Shown: positions 42,712 to 51,527 of the stretch, in pieces | Layout: each line of letters begins with the position of its first letter | How positions within the stretch are numbered: position 1 is the first letter of the stretch | Assembly (NCBI GenBank): GCA_951828535.1 | Contig: OX639990.1 | Span: 483,300 to 547,299 of the forward strand | Source: an uncultured Candidatus Entotheonella sp. | Lineage (GTDB): Bacteria > Tectomicrobia > Entotheonellia > Entotheonellales > Entotheonellaceae | DNA: 64,000 nt | Direction: 5' to 3' | Notes under the pieces: model-generated | Databases searched by the model: none | What the model saw: the letters and a program-made list of their open reading frames with translations, nothing else | What the model was told of the DNA's origin: nothing | Translations under genes and position numbers: made by a program

Positions 42712-44226
42712 ATGAAAAGGGCTTGTCCGGCAACCCCCGAGCGTCATTCCGGGCGTGGCCCGGAATCCAGGGCTGCAAGATCGAGTCCGGGCCAGGCTCT
42801 GGCCCGTCGAAAAACGTGGATTCCCGCTTTCGCCGGAATGACGGTTTGGGGAGGTCATTTCATTGCCGTGTTGTGCCTTCTCGCCATAGTCGTCCTGATG
42901 GGCGGCGTCTCTGCTCAAGAAGCGTCGGAGGCACTGTCCGGTGGCGCGGCGACCGTGTCTGCCACCACGCGGCAGGCGTTTGGCCAGCCGCTGCCCCACC
43001 TGACCCCGGACCAGGAAACGCAATTCTTCGTCGGCAATTCCTTCTTCAATCGCAATTGGGTCAGCGCACCGTCGTCCACCACGGCGCGCGACGGTCTCGG
43101 ACCCTTGTTCAACGCCCGTTCGTGTTCCGCCTGCCACTTGCACGACGGCCGCGGCCGGCCGCCGGAGCCCGGCGAAGACATGCTGTCGATGCTCATACGA
43201 CTCAGCATTCCGGGCCGCGACGTGCAGCAGGGGGTTGTGCCCGAACCGACCTACGGTGACCAGTTGAATGTCCTGGCCGTGCATGGCGTGCCGCCCGAGG
43301 GTAGGGCGGTGATAGCTTATAAAGAAATTGCCGGCACGTATGGCGACGGCGAATCCTACCGTCTGCGGAAACCGACGTACACGTTTACCGATTTGAAGTA
43401 CGGCCCCATGCACCCGGACACTCTGCTGTCGCCCCGAGTCGCCCCTGCCATCGTCGGACTCGGGTTGCTGGAAGCGGTGCCGGTGGAGGCGTTGCTAGCG
43501 CTAGCCGACCCTGACGACGCCGATGGCGACGGTATTTCCGGGCGGCCCAATCGGGTGTGGGACAAAGCCCGACAGCAGACGGTGTTTGGCCGATTTGGCT
43601 GGAAGTCCAATCAGCCCAGCGTGGCTCAGCAGGCGGCTGGCGCATTCCTCGGTGACATCGGCATTACATCGTCCCTTTTCCCCGATGAAAACTGCCCCCC
43701 CAAGGCCTTGGCATGCCGGCAAGCACTCAACGGCGGCAGTCCCGAATTGTCCGCCGACCTGCTTGGACACGTGATCTTCTACAACCGCACCCTGGCGGTG
43801 CCGGCCCGCCGCGACCCGCACAACCCGGAGGTGGCGCGCGGCAGGCAACTGTTCGACGCGGCGGGGTGCAGCGCCTGTCACACACCCACCTTGCACACCG
43901 ACGCGGTGCCCGGCTTGCCGGACCTGTCGCGGCAAGTGATCCACCCCTATACCGACCTGCTGCTGCACGATATGGGTGCAGCCCTGGCCGACGGCCGGCC
44001 GGATTTCGAAGCCACGGGCTCCGAATGGCGCACGCCGCCCCTGTGGGGCATCGGGCTCGTGCAGACGGTCAACCGCCACACCTACTTCCTGCACGACGGT
44101 CGCGCCCGCAATCTGGCCGAGGCCATCCTCTGGCACGGCGGCGAGGCCGAGGACTCCAAGGCGTATTTCCGCCGCCTGCCGCGTGCCGACCGCGAAGCCA
44201 TACTCCAGTTTCTCCGTTCCCTTTAA
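42712..44226 (+). CDS. Di-heme oxidoreductase (DUF1111, putative peroxidase/thiol oxidoreductase)
   Basis: This periplasmic two-heme c-type protein often accompanies imelysin genes. With ATG 42712 it has 504 residues: CSACH at 138-142 (ARSCSACHLHDGRGRPPEPG) and CSACH at 387-391 (DAAGCSACHTPT). A LADPDDADGDGISGRPN calcium-like loop sits between them and the R-T-P-P-L-W-G-I-G motif near 445. The hydrophobic export segment is at 50-63, unusually far from the start, because a 102-bp repeat encodes residues 11-44. An ATG inside that repeat (42838) would give a normal signal peptide; no strong ribosome site distinguishes the two. The two CxxCH sites are intact. Confidence 0.84.
   Translation: MKRACPATPERHSGRGPESRAARSSPGQALARRKTWIPAFAGMTVWGGHFIAVLCLLAIVVLMGGVSAQEASEALSGGAATVSATTRQAFGQPLPHLTPDQETQFFVGNSFFNRNWVSAPSSTTARDGLGPLFNARSCSACHLHDGRGRPPEPGEDMLSMLIRLSIPGRDVQQGVVPEPTYGDQLNVLAVHGVPPEGRAVIAYKEIAGTYGDGESYRLRKPTYTFTDLKYGPMHPDTLLSPRVAPAIVGLGLLEAVPVEALLALADPDDADGDGISGRPNRVWDKARQQTVFGRFGWKSNQPSVAQQAAGAFLGDIGITSSLFPDENCPPKALACRQALNGGSPELSADLLGHVIFYNRTLAVPARRDPHNPEVARGRQLFDAAGCSACHTPTLHTDAVPGLPDLSRQVIHPYTDLLLHDMGAALADGRPDFEATGSEWRTPPLWGIGLVQTVNRHTYFLHDGRARNLAEAILWHGGEAEDSKAYFRRLPRADREAILQFLRSL
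42742..42843. repeat. 102-bp palindrome-rich repeat element inside a coding region
   Basis: The termini CGTCATTCCGG and CCGGAATGACG form a perfect 11-bp inverted repeat. Inside are two more palindromes: CCGGGC-GTG-GCCCGG and GGGCCAG-GCT-CTGGCCC. This is the pattern of a widespread proteobacterial dispersed repeat that in one frame reads WIPAFAGMT. The length, 102 bp, is a multiple of three, so it adds 34 codons to the di-heme gene without a frameshift. No obvious target duplication. Confidence 0.8.
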
Positions 44227-44373
44227 TTCCTCCCTTTTTGCTCACCGCCAGCCACCTGCGGAACTGCGTAGCGACTTGACAGCGCAGGAGAAAGCGCGAT
44301 ACTAAGGCACTCATCAAAGGCAACTGGGCGGGCACGACAGGTCAGGCGCGAGAGCGCCCTATGGAGGCGAGTC

Positions 44374-45717
44374 ATGGCACACGAAGCAGCGCAGCAACGG
44401 GGTGAAACGGCCCCCGGTCGGATGCGGCGGCGGGATTTCCTGGCGCACACGGGTAAAGCGGGAGCGGCCTGGGCGGCCGTCGCTGGCACGAACTGGCTGA
44501 CCGGTCAGGCACCGGCCTTTGCGCAGGAACGAACCCTGCACGTCCTGGAGTGGAGCAGTTTCGTCGCCCCGGCTGACGTCGAGCGCGACCGGCAAGCGGC
44601 GGAATTCGGCAAACAGGCCGGTGTCAAGGTGACGATTGAGCACATCAACGCCAACGACCTGCCGGCCAGGGCGACGGCGGCGATCGAGGGCAGCACGGGT
44701 CCCGACATTCTGCAGCTCCTTTCCAACTACCCGCTGCTTTATTCGGAGGGCCTTGACGATCACAACGACCTCATCACCGAGCTCGGCGGCGACGAGATAT
44801 ACCAGTTCATCCGCGAAGCTGTGCGTGATGAGAAAGGCGTGCATCGCGGCGTGCCTAACTTCTTCGGCGGCGGTGCCAACGTCTACCGCAAGGACATTTT
44901 CGAGGAAGTCGGTATCCCCGGGCCGCCTGATACCTGGGACGAATACCTGGAAGCCGGCAAAAAGCTGAAACACTTCGGCATGCCGGTCGGCCAAAGCCTC
45001 GGTCACACCTTCGGTGATGCACCCGGCTTCGCCTACACCCTGTTGTGGTGCTTCGGCGGCAAGGAAGTGGACGAAGACGGGCGGGTGGCCCTGAACAGCA
45101 AGGAGACGGCCAACGCGGTGGATTTCCTCAAGGAGTTCTGGTCCGCCGCCTGCGACGAGGGCGGCCTGGCCTGGGACGACACCAGCAACAACCGCGCCTT
45201 CCTGGCCGAAACCATCGCTTGCACCCTGAACGGCGCCAGCATCTATTTCGTAGCCCGCAACGATCCCCGCAAAGTCGCCCCTGGCTTCGCCGACCGGTTG
45301 GGGCACTTCCTGATTCCCAAGGGCCCGAACGGACGCTATCACGGCGTCGGACCGTTCACCAACTGCATCACGCGCTACTCGTCCAACAAGGAGGCGGCTC
45401 GGGACTACATCCGCTTCGTTCACCAGGACGACAATTTCGAGAAGTTCCTGCTGGTCAACAAAGGCTACATCAACGGCCCGCTGCCGAAGTGGCAGGAACA
45501 TCCCATGTGGGAGGAAGACCCGGCCGTCACCATCTACCGCGAGCTGCCGAAATACGGCCGCAACCTCGGGTACGCCGGGCCGTATAACCGCCACTCATCG
45601 GAGGCGTTCGCCAAGTACATCATCGTTGACCTGTTCGCCAAGGCGGTCCGGGGCGATTCGACCCAGAGCGTCATCGCCTCGGCGGAGAAGGAATTGAAGA
45701 ACATCTACGAAGGGTAG
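44374..45717 (+). CDS. ABC transporter substrate-binding protein, family 1 (carbohydrate type), Tat-exported
   Basis: This 447-residue periplasmic binding protein has a twin-arginine signal (RRRDFLAHTGKAG, cut near FAQE). The mature part shows family-1 features: TLHVLEWSSFVAPADVE, GPDILQLLSNYP, PNFFGGGANVYRKDIFEEVG and the W-x-E-Y-L-E-A-G-K helix, with a late IRFVHQDDNFEKF. It is probably for a sugar, polyol or glycerol-phosphate; no ligand can be fixed. It is the first of three importer genes, followed by two permeases. The ATPase is missing from the set; the MalK-like gene at the window's end is too far away and on the opposite strand. Confidence 0.88.
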   Translation: MAHEAAQQRGETAPGRMRRRDFLAHTGKAGAAWAAVAGTNWLTGQAPAFAQERTLHVLEWSSFVAPADVERDRQAAEFGKQAGVKVTIEHINANDLPARATAAIEGSTGPDILQLLSNYPLLYSEGLDDHNDLITELGGDEIYQFIREAVRDEKGVHRGVPNFFGGGANVYRKDIFEEVGIPGPPDTWDEYLEAGKKLKHFGMPVGQSLGHTFGDAPGFAYTLLWCFGGKEVDEDGRVALNSKETANAVDFLKEFWSAACDEGGLAWDDTSNNRAFLAETIACTLNGASIYFVARNDPRKVAPGFADRLGHFLIPKGPNGRYHGVGPFTNCITRYSSNKEAARDYIRFVHQDDNFEKFLLVNKGYINGPLPKWQEHPMWEEDPAVTIYRELPKYGRNLGYAGPYNRHSSEAFAKYIIVDLFAKAVRGDSTQSVIASAEKELKNIYEG

Positions 45718-45781
45718 TTCGCCGGTGCGTCCGCCAGATCCCAACTGAGGCGGGCGCACCCTCTCCATACAGGAACATCCG

Positions 45782-46789
45782 TTGAAATCCACATCGCAAT
45801 CCGTCCCAACCGCAACATCCGATACCCTGGAAGCCGGAGCGCGCCTGTCGTTTGGCAGGCGCATTGGCCTGTGGCTGGAGAACGAGGCCGTGCTCGGCTA
45901 CGTGCTCATGGTGCCGGCCCTGCTGCTGATCGTCGTGTTCATCGCCTACCCCTTTTCTTTGGGTGTGTGGATGTCGCTGACCGACAAGTTGGTCGGCACG
46001 CCGGGCAAGTTCGTCGGCCTGGCCAACTTCGCCAAGCTCCTGAGGAGCGAGATCTTCTACCAGGCGGCCTGGAACACGGTCGTCTTCACCATTGCCGCCA
46101 CGGTCATCAAGGGGGTGTTCGGCATGTGGCTCGCCATCCTGCTGAACCGCAAGTTCCGACTGGCGCGTTTCACCCGCGCCACCGTGCTGCTGCCGTTCAT
46201 CGTTCCCACCGTTCTCAGCGGCCTGGCGTGGCTATGGATGTTCGACGCCACCTTCAGCGTTTTCAACTGGACGCTCAAGTGGATGTGGCAGATGGAGATC
46301 AGCGTGTTCGGCATGGCCCTGAAGGAGAACTGGGGCTATTTCAGAGGGCCGCTGTGGCTGGGGAGTCCGGCGCTGGCAATGTTCTCGATCATCCTGGTGA
46401 ACGCCTGGCGCGGCCTGCCGTTCTTTGCCATCACGTTGCTGGCGGGCCTGCAGACGGTGCCGCCAGAGCTTTACGACGCCGGCGACATCGACGGCACCAA
46501 TGAGTTTCAGAAGTTCTGGCACATCACCCTGCCGCTCATCAAACCGATCGCAGTCGTGGTGACGGTGTTTTCATTCGTCGTGACGTTTTCCGATTTTCAG
46601 GTGGTGTACATCCTCACCCGCGGCGGGCCGCACAACAGCACACACCTGCTCGCCACCCTGGCCTACCAGCTCGGCATGACCTCCGGCAATCTGGGCGAGG
46701 GCGCCGCGGCGGCGCTGTTCATGTTCCCCATTCTCGGGCTGGTTATCCTGTGGCAGCTTTTCTACCTGCGGCGCGAGGGAAGCGACTAG
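45782..46789 (+). CDS. ABC transporter permease (MalF/UgpA type)
   Basis: This 335-residue inner-membrane permease has about six spans (YVLMVPALLLIVVFIAYPF first). The EAA loop reads VPPELYDAGDIDGTNEFQKF then WHITLPLIKP, with the conserved E-x-x-x-A-x-x-D-G-A-like pattern and distal G-x-x-x-x-x-x-x-x-P. This permease type is the first of the heterodimer in carbohydrate importers. Start: TTG at 45782 follows AGGA seven bases earlier; no ATG is available before the first span. 64 bp after the binding-protein stop, 33 bp before the partner permease. Confidence 0.88.
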   Translation: MKSTSQSVPTATSDTLEAGARLSFGRRIGLWLENEAVLGYVLMVPALLLIVVFIAYPFSLGVWMSLTDKLVGTPGKFVGLANFAKLLRSEIFYQAAWNTVVFTIAATVIKGVFGMWLAILLNRKFRLARFTRATVLLPFIVPTVLSGLAWLWMFDATFSVFNWTLKWMWQMEISVFGMALKENWGYFRGPLWLGSPALAMFSIILVNAWRGLPFFAITLLAGLQTVPPELYDAGDIDGTNEFQKFWHITLPLIKPIAVVVTVFSFVVTFSDFQVVYILTRGGPHNSTHLLATLAYQLGMTSGNLGEGAAAALFMFPILGLVILWQLFYLRREGSD

Positions 46790-46822
46790 CCGCGCGGTTA
46801 TCCCGGAGAGGCGGTTCCATTC

Positions 46823-47671
46823 ATGCAAGCGTATGTTGGCGAGACTTTACTGAAACGGCTGATCGTCTTTTACATCCCACTGTTTCTGTTCGTGGCGGCG
46901 ATGCTGTTCCCCTTTTACTGGATGTTCATCACCTCGATCAAGCCGGATTTCGAGCTGTACAATGTGCGCCGCTCGCCGTTCATCGTGTCGCAGGCCACCC
47001 TGGAGCATTGGTTCTATCTGTTCAAGGAAACCATGTTCGCGCGCTGGGCCTGGAACACCTTTTGGATTGCTACGGCGTCCACCGCCATCTCGCTGTTCGC
47101 CGGCGTGCTGGCCGGCTATTCGCTGTCGCGCCTGCGTTTTCCGGGCTCGGCGACCTTCGGAATCTCGATTTTCATCACCTACCTGGTACCGCCCACCCTG
47201 CTGTTCATTCCGCTGGCCTCGGTGATCGCCAACCTGCGGCTGCTGGACTCGCCCTGGGCGCTGATTCTGACCTACCCCACCATCCTGGTGCCGTTCTCCG
47301 CCTGGCTGCTGATGGGGTACTTCAAGACCATCCCGCGCGAGCTTGAGGAGTGCGCCCGTATCGACGGGGCCACACGCCTGCAGGCCATGACGAAAATCGT
47401 CCTGCCGCTCAGCATGCCGGGCATTCTCTCCGCCGGCATCTTCTCGTTTACGCTGTCGTGGAACGAGTTTCTTTACGCCCTGGTGTTCATCTCCTCACCG
47501 CAGCAGAAGACCATCCCGGTCGGCGTGGTAAGCGAGCTGATGAAGGGCGACGTGTTCTTCTGGGGTTCGCTGATGGCCGGGGCCTTGCTAGGCTCGATTC
47601 CGGTGGCCTTCGTCTATTCATTCTTCGTCGAAAATTACGTCTCCGGCATGACCGGCGCGGTGAAGGGCTGA
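46823..47671 (+). CDS. ABC transporter permease (MalG/UgpE type)
   Basis: This 282-residue permease partner has six spans starting IVFYIPLFLFVAAMLFPFYW. Its EAA loop is PRELEECARIDGATRLQAMT then KIVLPLSMPGI, matching the family consensus closely. The C-terminal span includes LLGSIPVAFVYSFFVENYV. The start ATG 46823 is behind GGAGAGG. With the upstream permease it would form the channel of a carbohydrate importer. It converges with tupA, 8 bp apart. No ATPase gene follows. Confidence 0.9.
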   Translation: MQAYVGETLLKRLIVFYIPLFLFVAAMLFPFYWMFITSIKPDFELYNVRRSPFIVSQATLEHWFYLFKETMFARWAWNTFWIATASTAISLFAGVLAGYSLSRLRFPGSATFGISIFITYLVPPTLLFIPLASVIANLRLLDSPWALILTYPTILVPFSAWLLMGYFKTIPRELEECARIDGATRLQAMTKIVLPLSMPGILSAGIFSFTLSWNEFLYALVFISSPQQKTIPVGVVSELMKGDVFFWGSLMAGALLGSIPVAFVYSFFVENYVSGMTGAVKG

Positions 47672-47679
47672 GGCGGCCT

Positions 47680-48513
47680 TTACGGGGTGTCTTTGTCGGC
47701 GCTGGGGAAGAAAACCGGCTGGCCGTCGATGCGATACGCCGCAATGGCTCCTTGCCCGTCCGGCGATAGCAACCAGTCGATGAACATTTGGCCCTCCGCC
47801 GTCTTGACGTGCGGGTGGCGCTGCGGGTTCACCAATATGACGCCATAGGGGTTGAACAGGCGCCGGTCACCCGCCACCAGAACCACCAAATCGCCTCTAT
47901 TGTTGAAATTGAGCCAGGTGCCGCGGTCAGTGAGGGTGTAGGCGCCCATGCCGCTGGCAATGTTAAGCGTTGTCCCCATACCGGCGCCGCTCTCGCGGTA
48001 CCAAGTGCCGCTGGCCGCCACCACATCGATTCCCGCCGCTTGCCAAAGACTCACTTCCCGCTTGTGCGTACCGCTGTCGTCGCCGCGTGAGACGAACACC
48101 GCCTGTCGAGCGGCGATCCGCACTAAACCCTCAATAGCGTCGGCCAAGCCGCCAATACCCGCCGGATCGTGCCGCGGGCCTACCAGCACAAAATCGTTAT
48201 ACATCACGTCGTGGCGCCTGACCCCGAAGCCATCAGCCACGAAATGCTCTTCGGACGGCTGGTGATGGACGAATAACACATCGGCGTCGCCCCGTTCTGC
48301 CATGCGAACGGCCTGGCCGGTTCCCACCGCCACGACGCGCACGGCGATGCCGGCGGCGCGCTCAAACAACGGCAGAATGGCCTGGAAAAGGCCGGAATTC
48401 TCGGTGGAGGTGGTCGAGGCGACAGTTATGAAGCGTTCCGCGGCAGCGGCGGGGCCGTTTGCGTGTAAGAACAGGAGAGTGACGATCAGGCAGATGATCA
48501 GGCGGAGAAACAT
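47680..48513 (-). CDS. tupA: Tungstate ABC transporter substrate-binding protein
   Basis: This 277-residue periplasmic tungstate binder has a signal peptide (LRLIICLIVTLLFLHANGPAAA). The mature start is TVASTTSTENSGLFQAILP, with the TTST oxyanion-binding motif of TupA proteins. Further conserved parts are VGTGQAVRMAERGDADVLFV, SRGDDSGTHKRE and GMGAYTLTDRGTW. These TupA-like residues favour tungstate over molybdate. ATG at 48513 begins the signal peptide; a TTG five codons upstream is also possible. The tupB and tupC genes lie upstream, separated by an MFS gene. Confidence 0.88.
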   Translation of the reverse strand: MFLRLIICLIVTLLFLHANGPAAAAERFITVASTTSTENSGLFQAILPLFERAAGIAVRVVAVGTGQAVRMAERGDADVLFVHHQPSEEHFVADGFGVRRHDVMYNDFVLVGPRHDPAGIGGLADAIEGLVRIAARQAVFVSRGDDSGTHKREVSLWQAAGIDVVAASGTWYRESGAGMGTTLNIASGMGAYTLTDRGTWLNFNNRGDLVVLVAGDRRLFNPYGVILVNPQRHPHVKTAEGQMFIDWLLSPDGQGAIAAYRIDGQPVFFPSADKDTP

Positions 48514-48548
48514 GGGACGTTTGCTCAACTGTATGGAATCCAGACCAT

Positions 48549-49775
48549 TCAGCGGCTGGCCAGCGTTGCCGCCACCGCAAGAGCAATCGTGGCAATCAAC
48601 GACGCAGCCAGATAGCTGCCTAGCGAGTCGTGCAGCACGCCGGCCAGGGTCGGGCCGACCATCTGTCCCAGCCCAAAGGCGGCGGTCATCAGGGCCAGGT
48701 TGCGGCGCGGGTCGCGGCTGGACAGGCGGCGGACATGCACGAGACCGATTGCGGTCAGTCCCACGAACGTCCCGCCCAGAAGGCCGGCCGCCAGAAGCAG
48801 GTGCCCAATGCCACCTCCCAACACGCTTAGCGCCACGCCTCCCGCTTCAACTAGGCAGGCAATCGCAAAGACACGCTCGTTGCCCCAACGACGGCCGGCC
48901 CAACACCAAAGTGGAACCGACGGAGCCGCCGTCAGTCCGACGCAAAGCCACACCAAATTTTCAGCCGGCTGCAATACCGGATCGGCGCGCACCATGTCGG
49001 AGACGAACGTAGCGGTGATGACGTAGCCGAAACCGAACAGACCATAGGCGAGAATGAATCGGCGAAGGCCGTGTTCCTCCTTATCGACCCGAGCACCTAC
49101 CGCCGCTGTCACAGGAGTCGGAGGGGTTCGTAGCAGCATCCCGACCAGAATCGACAAGGCGAGGGAAAGGGCACTGCAGAACAGCCACGGGCTTTGCCAA
49201 TCGCCACCGCCCGATGCAGTCGCCGGTACCGTCAGGGCCGAGATCGCAATGCCGCAGCCGACCCCCGCATACATCACTGCTGCCCAACCGGCCCGTCCGG
49301 CGGCGGCGAGGCGGTCCATGACCAAGGAAGACGCAAGCACCATGACCAGCGCACCGGCAGCACCGCCTGTAAAACGCAGAAGCAAGAACGGGCCCAGGCT
49401 CGTTGTCAGCGCCATGGCGCCGGTGCTGAGCCCACTCACCACCAAGGTTCCGAGCAGCCAGCGGCGCGGATTGCCTGGCACGGCGCGCCATGCCACCGCG
49501 GCGGCGCCCAGCAGATATCCCAAGAAGTTGGCCGAGGCAATCAGGCCCGCTTCCGATTTACTGAGCCCCAGGCCAACGGTCATGTAAGGCAGGATCGGCG
49601 TATAGACAAAGCGGCCGATGCCGATGGCGACCGCAAGCGACACAAGGCCGGCCAAGGCCAGAGCCGCCGGATGGCCAGGGAACTGCGGTTCCGTCACCGG
49701 GTTGGATGCGGTAGGCAGTTGCATGCCTGGACCGTGTGGGTCATGCGGCCGAGACATCGAATCCACCGTTTTCAC
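48549..49775 (-). CDS. MFS transporter, YbfB/YjiJ type
   Basis: This 408-residue, 12-span major-facilitator protein has an LAVAIGIGRFVYTPILPYM first helix, the GLSKSEAGLIASANFLGYLLG second helix, an A-A-A-V-A-W-R and G-N-P-R-R cytoplasmic loop, and FGLGQMVGPTLAGVLHDS in the 11th. The IGRFxYTPILP motif is typical of the YbfB/YjiJ subgroup, whose substrates are largely unknown. It sits between tupC and tupA on the same strand, splitting the tungstate importer; whether it has an oxyanion or cofactor role is unknown. Confidence 0.86.
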   Translation of the reverse strand: MKTVDSMSRPHDPHGPGMQLPTASNPVTEPQFPGHPAALALAGLVSLAVAIGIGRFVYTPILPYMTVGLGLSKSEAGLIASANFLGYLLGAAAVAWRAVPGNPRRWLLGTLVVSGLSTGAMALTTSLGPFLLLRFTGGAAGALVMVLASSLVMDRLAAAGRAGWAAVMYAGVGCGIAISALTVPATASGGGDWQSPWLFCSALSLALSILVGMLLRTPPTPVTAAVGARVDKEEHGLRRFILAYGLFGFGYVITATFVSDMVRADPVLQPAENLVWLCVGLTAAPSVPLWCWAGRRWGNERVFAIACLVEAGGVALSVLGGGIGHLLLAAGLLGGTFVGLTAIGLVHVRRLSSRDPRRNLALMTAAFGLGQMVGPTLAGVLHDSLGSYLAASLIATIALAVAATLASR

Positions 49776-49845
49776 TCTGGTGACGAGTCAAGAAGCGTAC
49801 CGATCGCAATGTGTGGCCTCCTCCCGGCATTGATCCAACCCGTGC

Positions 49846-50601
49846 TTACCAAAGCAGGTTCCCGTTGAGAAACGCAGCCGCCTCGGCGCTGTGCGGCTGA
49901 GCAAAGAACGAGTCGGCCGGACTGTGTTCAAGCAATCGGCCGCGGTGCAGAAAGATCACATCGTCGGCCAAGCGGCGGGCTTGGCCGAGGTCGTGGGTCG
50001 TCATGATGAGTTTGGTGCCGGCGGCATGGAACTGCTTCAGCAGCGTTTCGACGGCCCGTGTAGCCGCCGGGTCGAGATGCGCCGTCGGTTCGTCGAGAAA
50101 CAGTACCTGCGGCTGCAACGCCCAGGCGCGTACCAGGGCTAGGCGTTGCTGCTCGCCGCCGGACAGCACCCGCGCAGCGCGGTTGGCGACGTGGCTCAGG
50201 CCGCCCTGTCGCAGGGCTTTCGCCACCACGGCCTGCCGCTCCAGCCGCGGCACCCGGCGCAGCCGCAGGCCGAAATGTGCGTTGGCCGCCACCGAGCGGC
50301 GCAGCAGCACCGGGCGCTGAAACACCATGGCTTGTTGGCTTCGGGCGCGGATGGGATCGGCTTCGACCCATTCGACAGTGCCTTCAGAGGGTGACAGCAG
50401 CCCGTGACAAAGCCGCAGCAACAAGCTCTTGCCGGCGCCATTGGGTCCCAGGACAATCAGGCATGGCCCCGCATGGACCGTGAACGAGATGTGCTCAATC
50501 AGCCGCTTGCCGCCCGCGTCGAAGCAGATGTCGCGTACCCGCAGCGGCAAAATGCTGGCGGTATCGGCGGTATGTTGGCGTTCCGTATCGGACGCTGTCA
50601 C
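49846..50601 (-). CDS. tupC: Tungstate ABC transporter ATP-binding protein
   Basis: This 251-residue ABC ATPase energises tungstate import. Walker A GPNGAGKS near residue 55, Q-loop MVFQRPVLLRRSV, signature LSGGEQQRLALVRAW, Walker B VLFLDEPTAHLD and the switch MTTHDLGQARRLADD are complete. The MVFQRPVLLRRS Q-loop is typical of tungstate/molybdate-type ATPases. GTG at 50601 is chosen because AAGGA lies six bases upstream and it starts 10 bp after the tupB stop; the longer frame has no ribosome site. Confidence 0.88.
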   Translation of the reverse strand: MTASDTERQHTADTASILPLRVRDICFDAGGKRLIEHISFTVHAGPCLIVLGPNGAGKSLLLRLCHGLLSPSEGTVEWVEADPIRARSQQAMVFQRPVLLRRSVAANAHFGLRLRRVPRLERQAVVAKALRQGGLSHVANRAARVLSGGEQQRLALVRAWALQPQVLFLDEPTAHLDPAATRAVETLLKQFHAAGTKLIMTTHDLGQARRLADDVIFLHRGRLLEHSPADSFFAQPHSAEAAAFLNGNLLW

Positions 50602-50611
50602 GTTCAGTCCT

Positions 50612-51316
50612 TCATCCGTAAAGGCGGTTGACGATGTCCCGCGCAACCAGGGCGGCGGCATTCACGGCCAGGGCCAGTAGCAGCAGGATCATGCCGAGCG
50701 CCAAGGCCAGAGCCAAATTGCCCTTGCTGGTTTCCAACGCGATGGTGGTCGTCATGACGCGCGTTACGTGATTGATGTTGCCGCCCACGATGATGACGGC
50801 GCCGACCTCGGCAATGGCCCGCCCGAAGCCGGCCATCACGGCGATCAACAGGCTCAAGCGGCCCTCCCACAGCAAAGTGGGGATGGCGCGCAAAGAGCCG
50901 ACACCGAGGGACCGAAGTTGCTCGGCGTATTCGTCGTGCAGGTCGCTGACCGTCTGCTGCGTCAGGGCGGCGATGATGGGCGTCACCAGCAACCACTGGG
51001 CAATAATCATGGCCGTTGGGGTAAACAGCAACCCCAGCGCGCCAAGGGGTCCGGCGCGCGACAGCAGCAGGTAGACGATCAACCCGATGACCACCGGCGG
51101 AATGCCGAGCAGCGCGTTGAGAAGCACCCGCACCGCCTGCCGGCCGGGAAAACGGCATGCCGCCACTGCCGCACCAAGCGGCAGTCCCACCATGGCGGCC
51201 AGAAACACCGCCGACAGGCTCACCAACAGCGACAATCCGACAATGGCCATCAGGTCGCCGTCGAAATTCACGAGCAGGGAAATGGCGGTCCGAAAGGCGT
51301 CCCGGAATTCGCTCAT
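50612..51316 (-). CDS. tupB: Tungstate ABC transporter permease
   Basis: This 234-residue permease has five to six spans (GLSLLVSLSAVFLAAMVGLPL; VLLNALLGIPPVVIGLIVYLL; PTAMIIAQWLLVTPIIAALTQ). The EAA-like loop contains EYAEQLRSLGVGSLRAIPTL, and GFGRAIAEVGAVIIVGGNINH is characteristic of TupB/WtpB-type permeases. ATG at 51316 is well placed before the first span. It is the first gene of the tup operon, followed by tupC after 10 bp. A promoter should lie between 51316 and the divergent SDR gene. Confidence 0.9.
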   Translation of the reverse strand: MSEFRDAFRTAISLLVNFDGDLMAIVGLSLLVSLSAVFLAAMVGLPLGAAVAACRFPGRQAVRVLLNALLGIPPVVIGLIVYLLLSRAGPLGALGLLFTPTAMIIAQWLLVTPIIAALTQQTVSDLHDEYAEQLRSLGVGSLRAIPTLLWEGRLSLLIAVMAGFGRAIAEVGAVIIVGGNINHVTRVMTTTIALETSKGNLALALALGMILLLLALAVNAAALVARDIVNRLYG

Positions 51317-51527
51317 GGCTCACGTATCAGCAGGGATTGGGGGCGGCGGAACGTTCCCGCAACGCACGGGTGCTAAAGCTTACCACACGGATAGGACAGG
51401 GCGGCTGAGTGGCGTTTCTGTGTTATCTTTTGTCTTTGTCCGCCAATCGTCGGGCTATAAAATGAAACGGATCACTTTTGCAATGGCAGCGGCGCCAATA
51501 ATCAGCTAAGGAAGGATTCAAGCAATC

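Noticed and set aside
42643-43413. Minus-strand open frame of 256 codons containing RHSGESGNP-type peptide
   Set aside because: It is antisense to the di-heme gene and the repeat. That peptide is a well-known false translation of the dispersed repeat.
44374-47671. Complete carbohydrate ABC operon including its ATPase
   Set aside because: No ATPase gene lies in or next to the cluster. The MalK-like gene at 63505-64000 is 16 kb away on the other strand.
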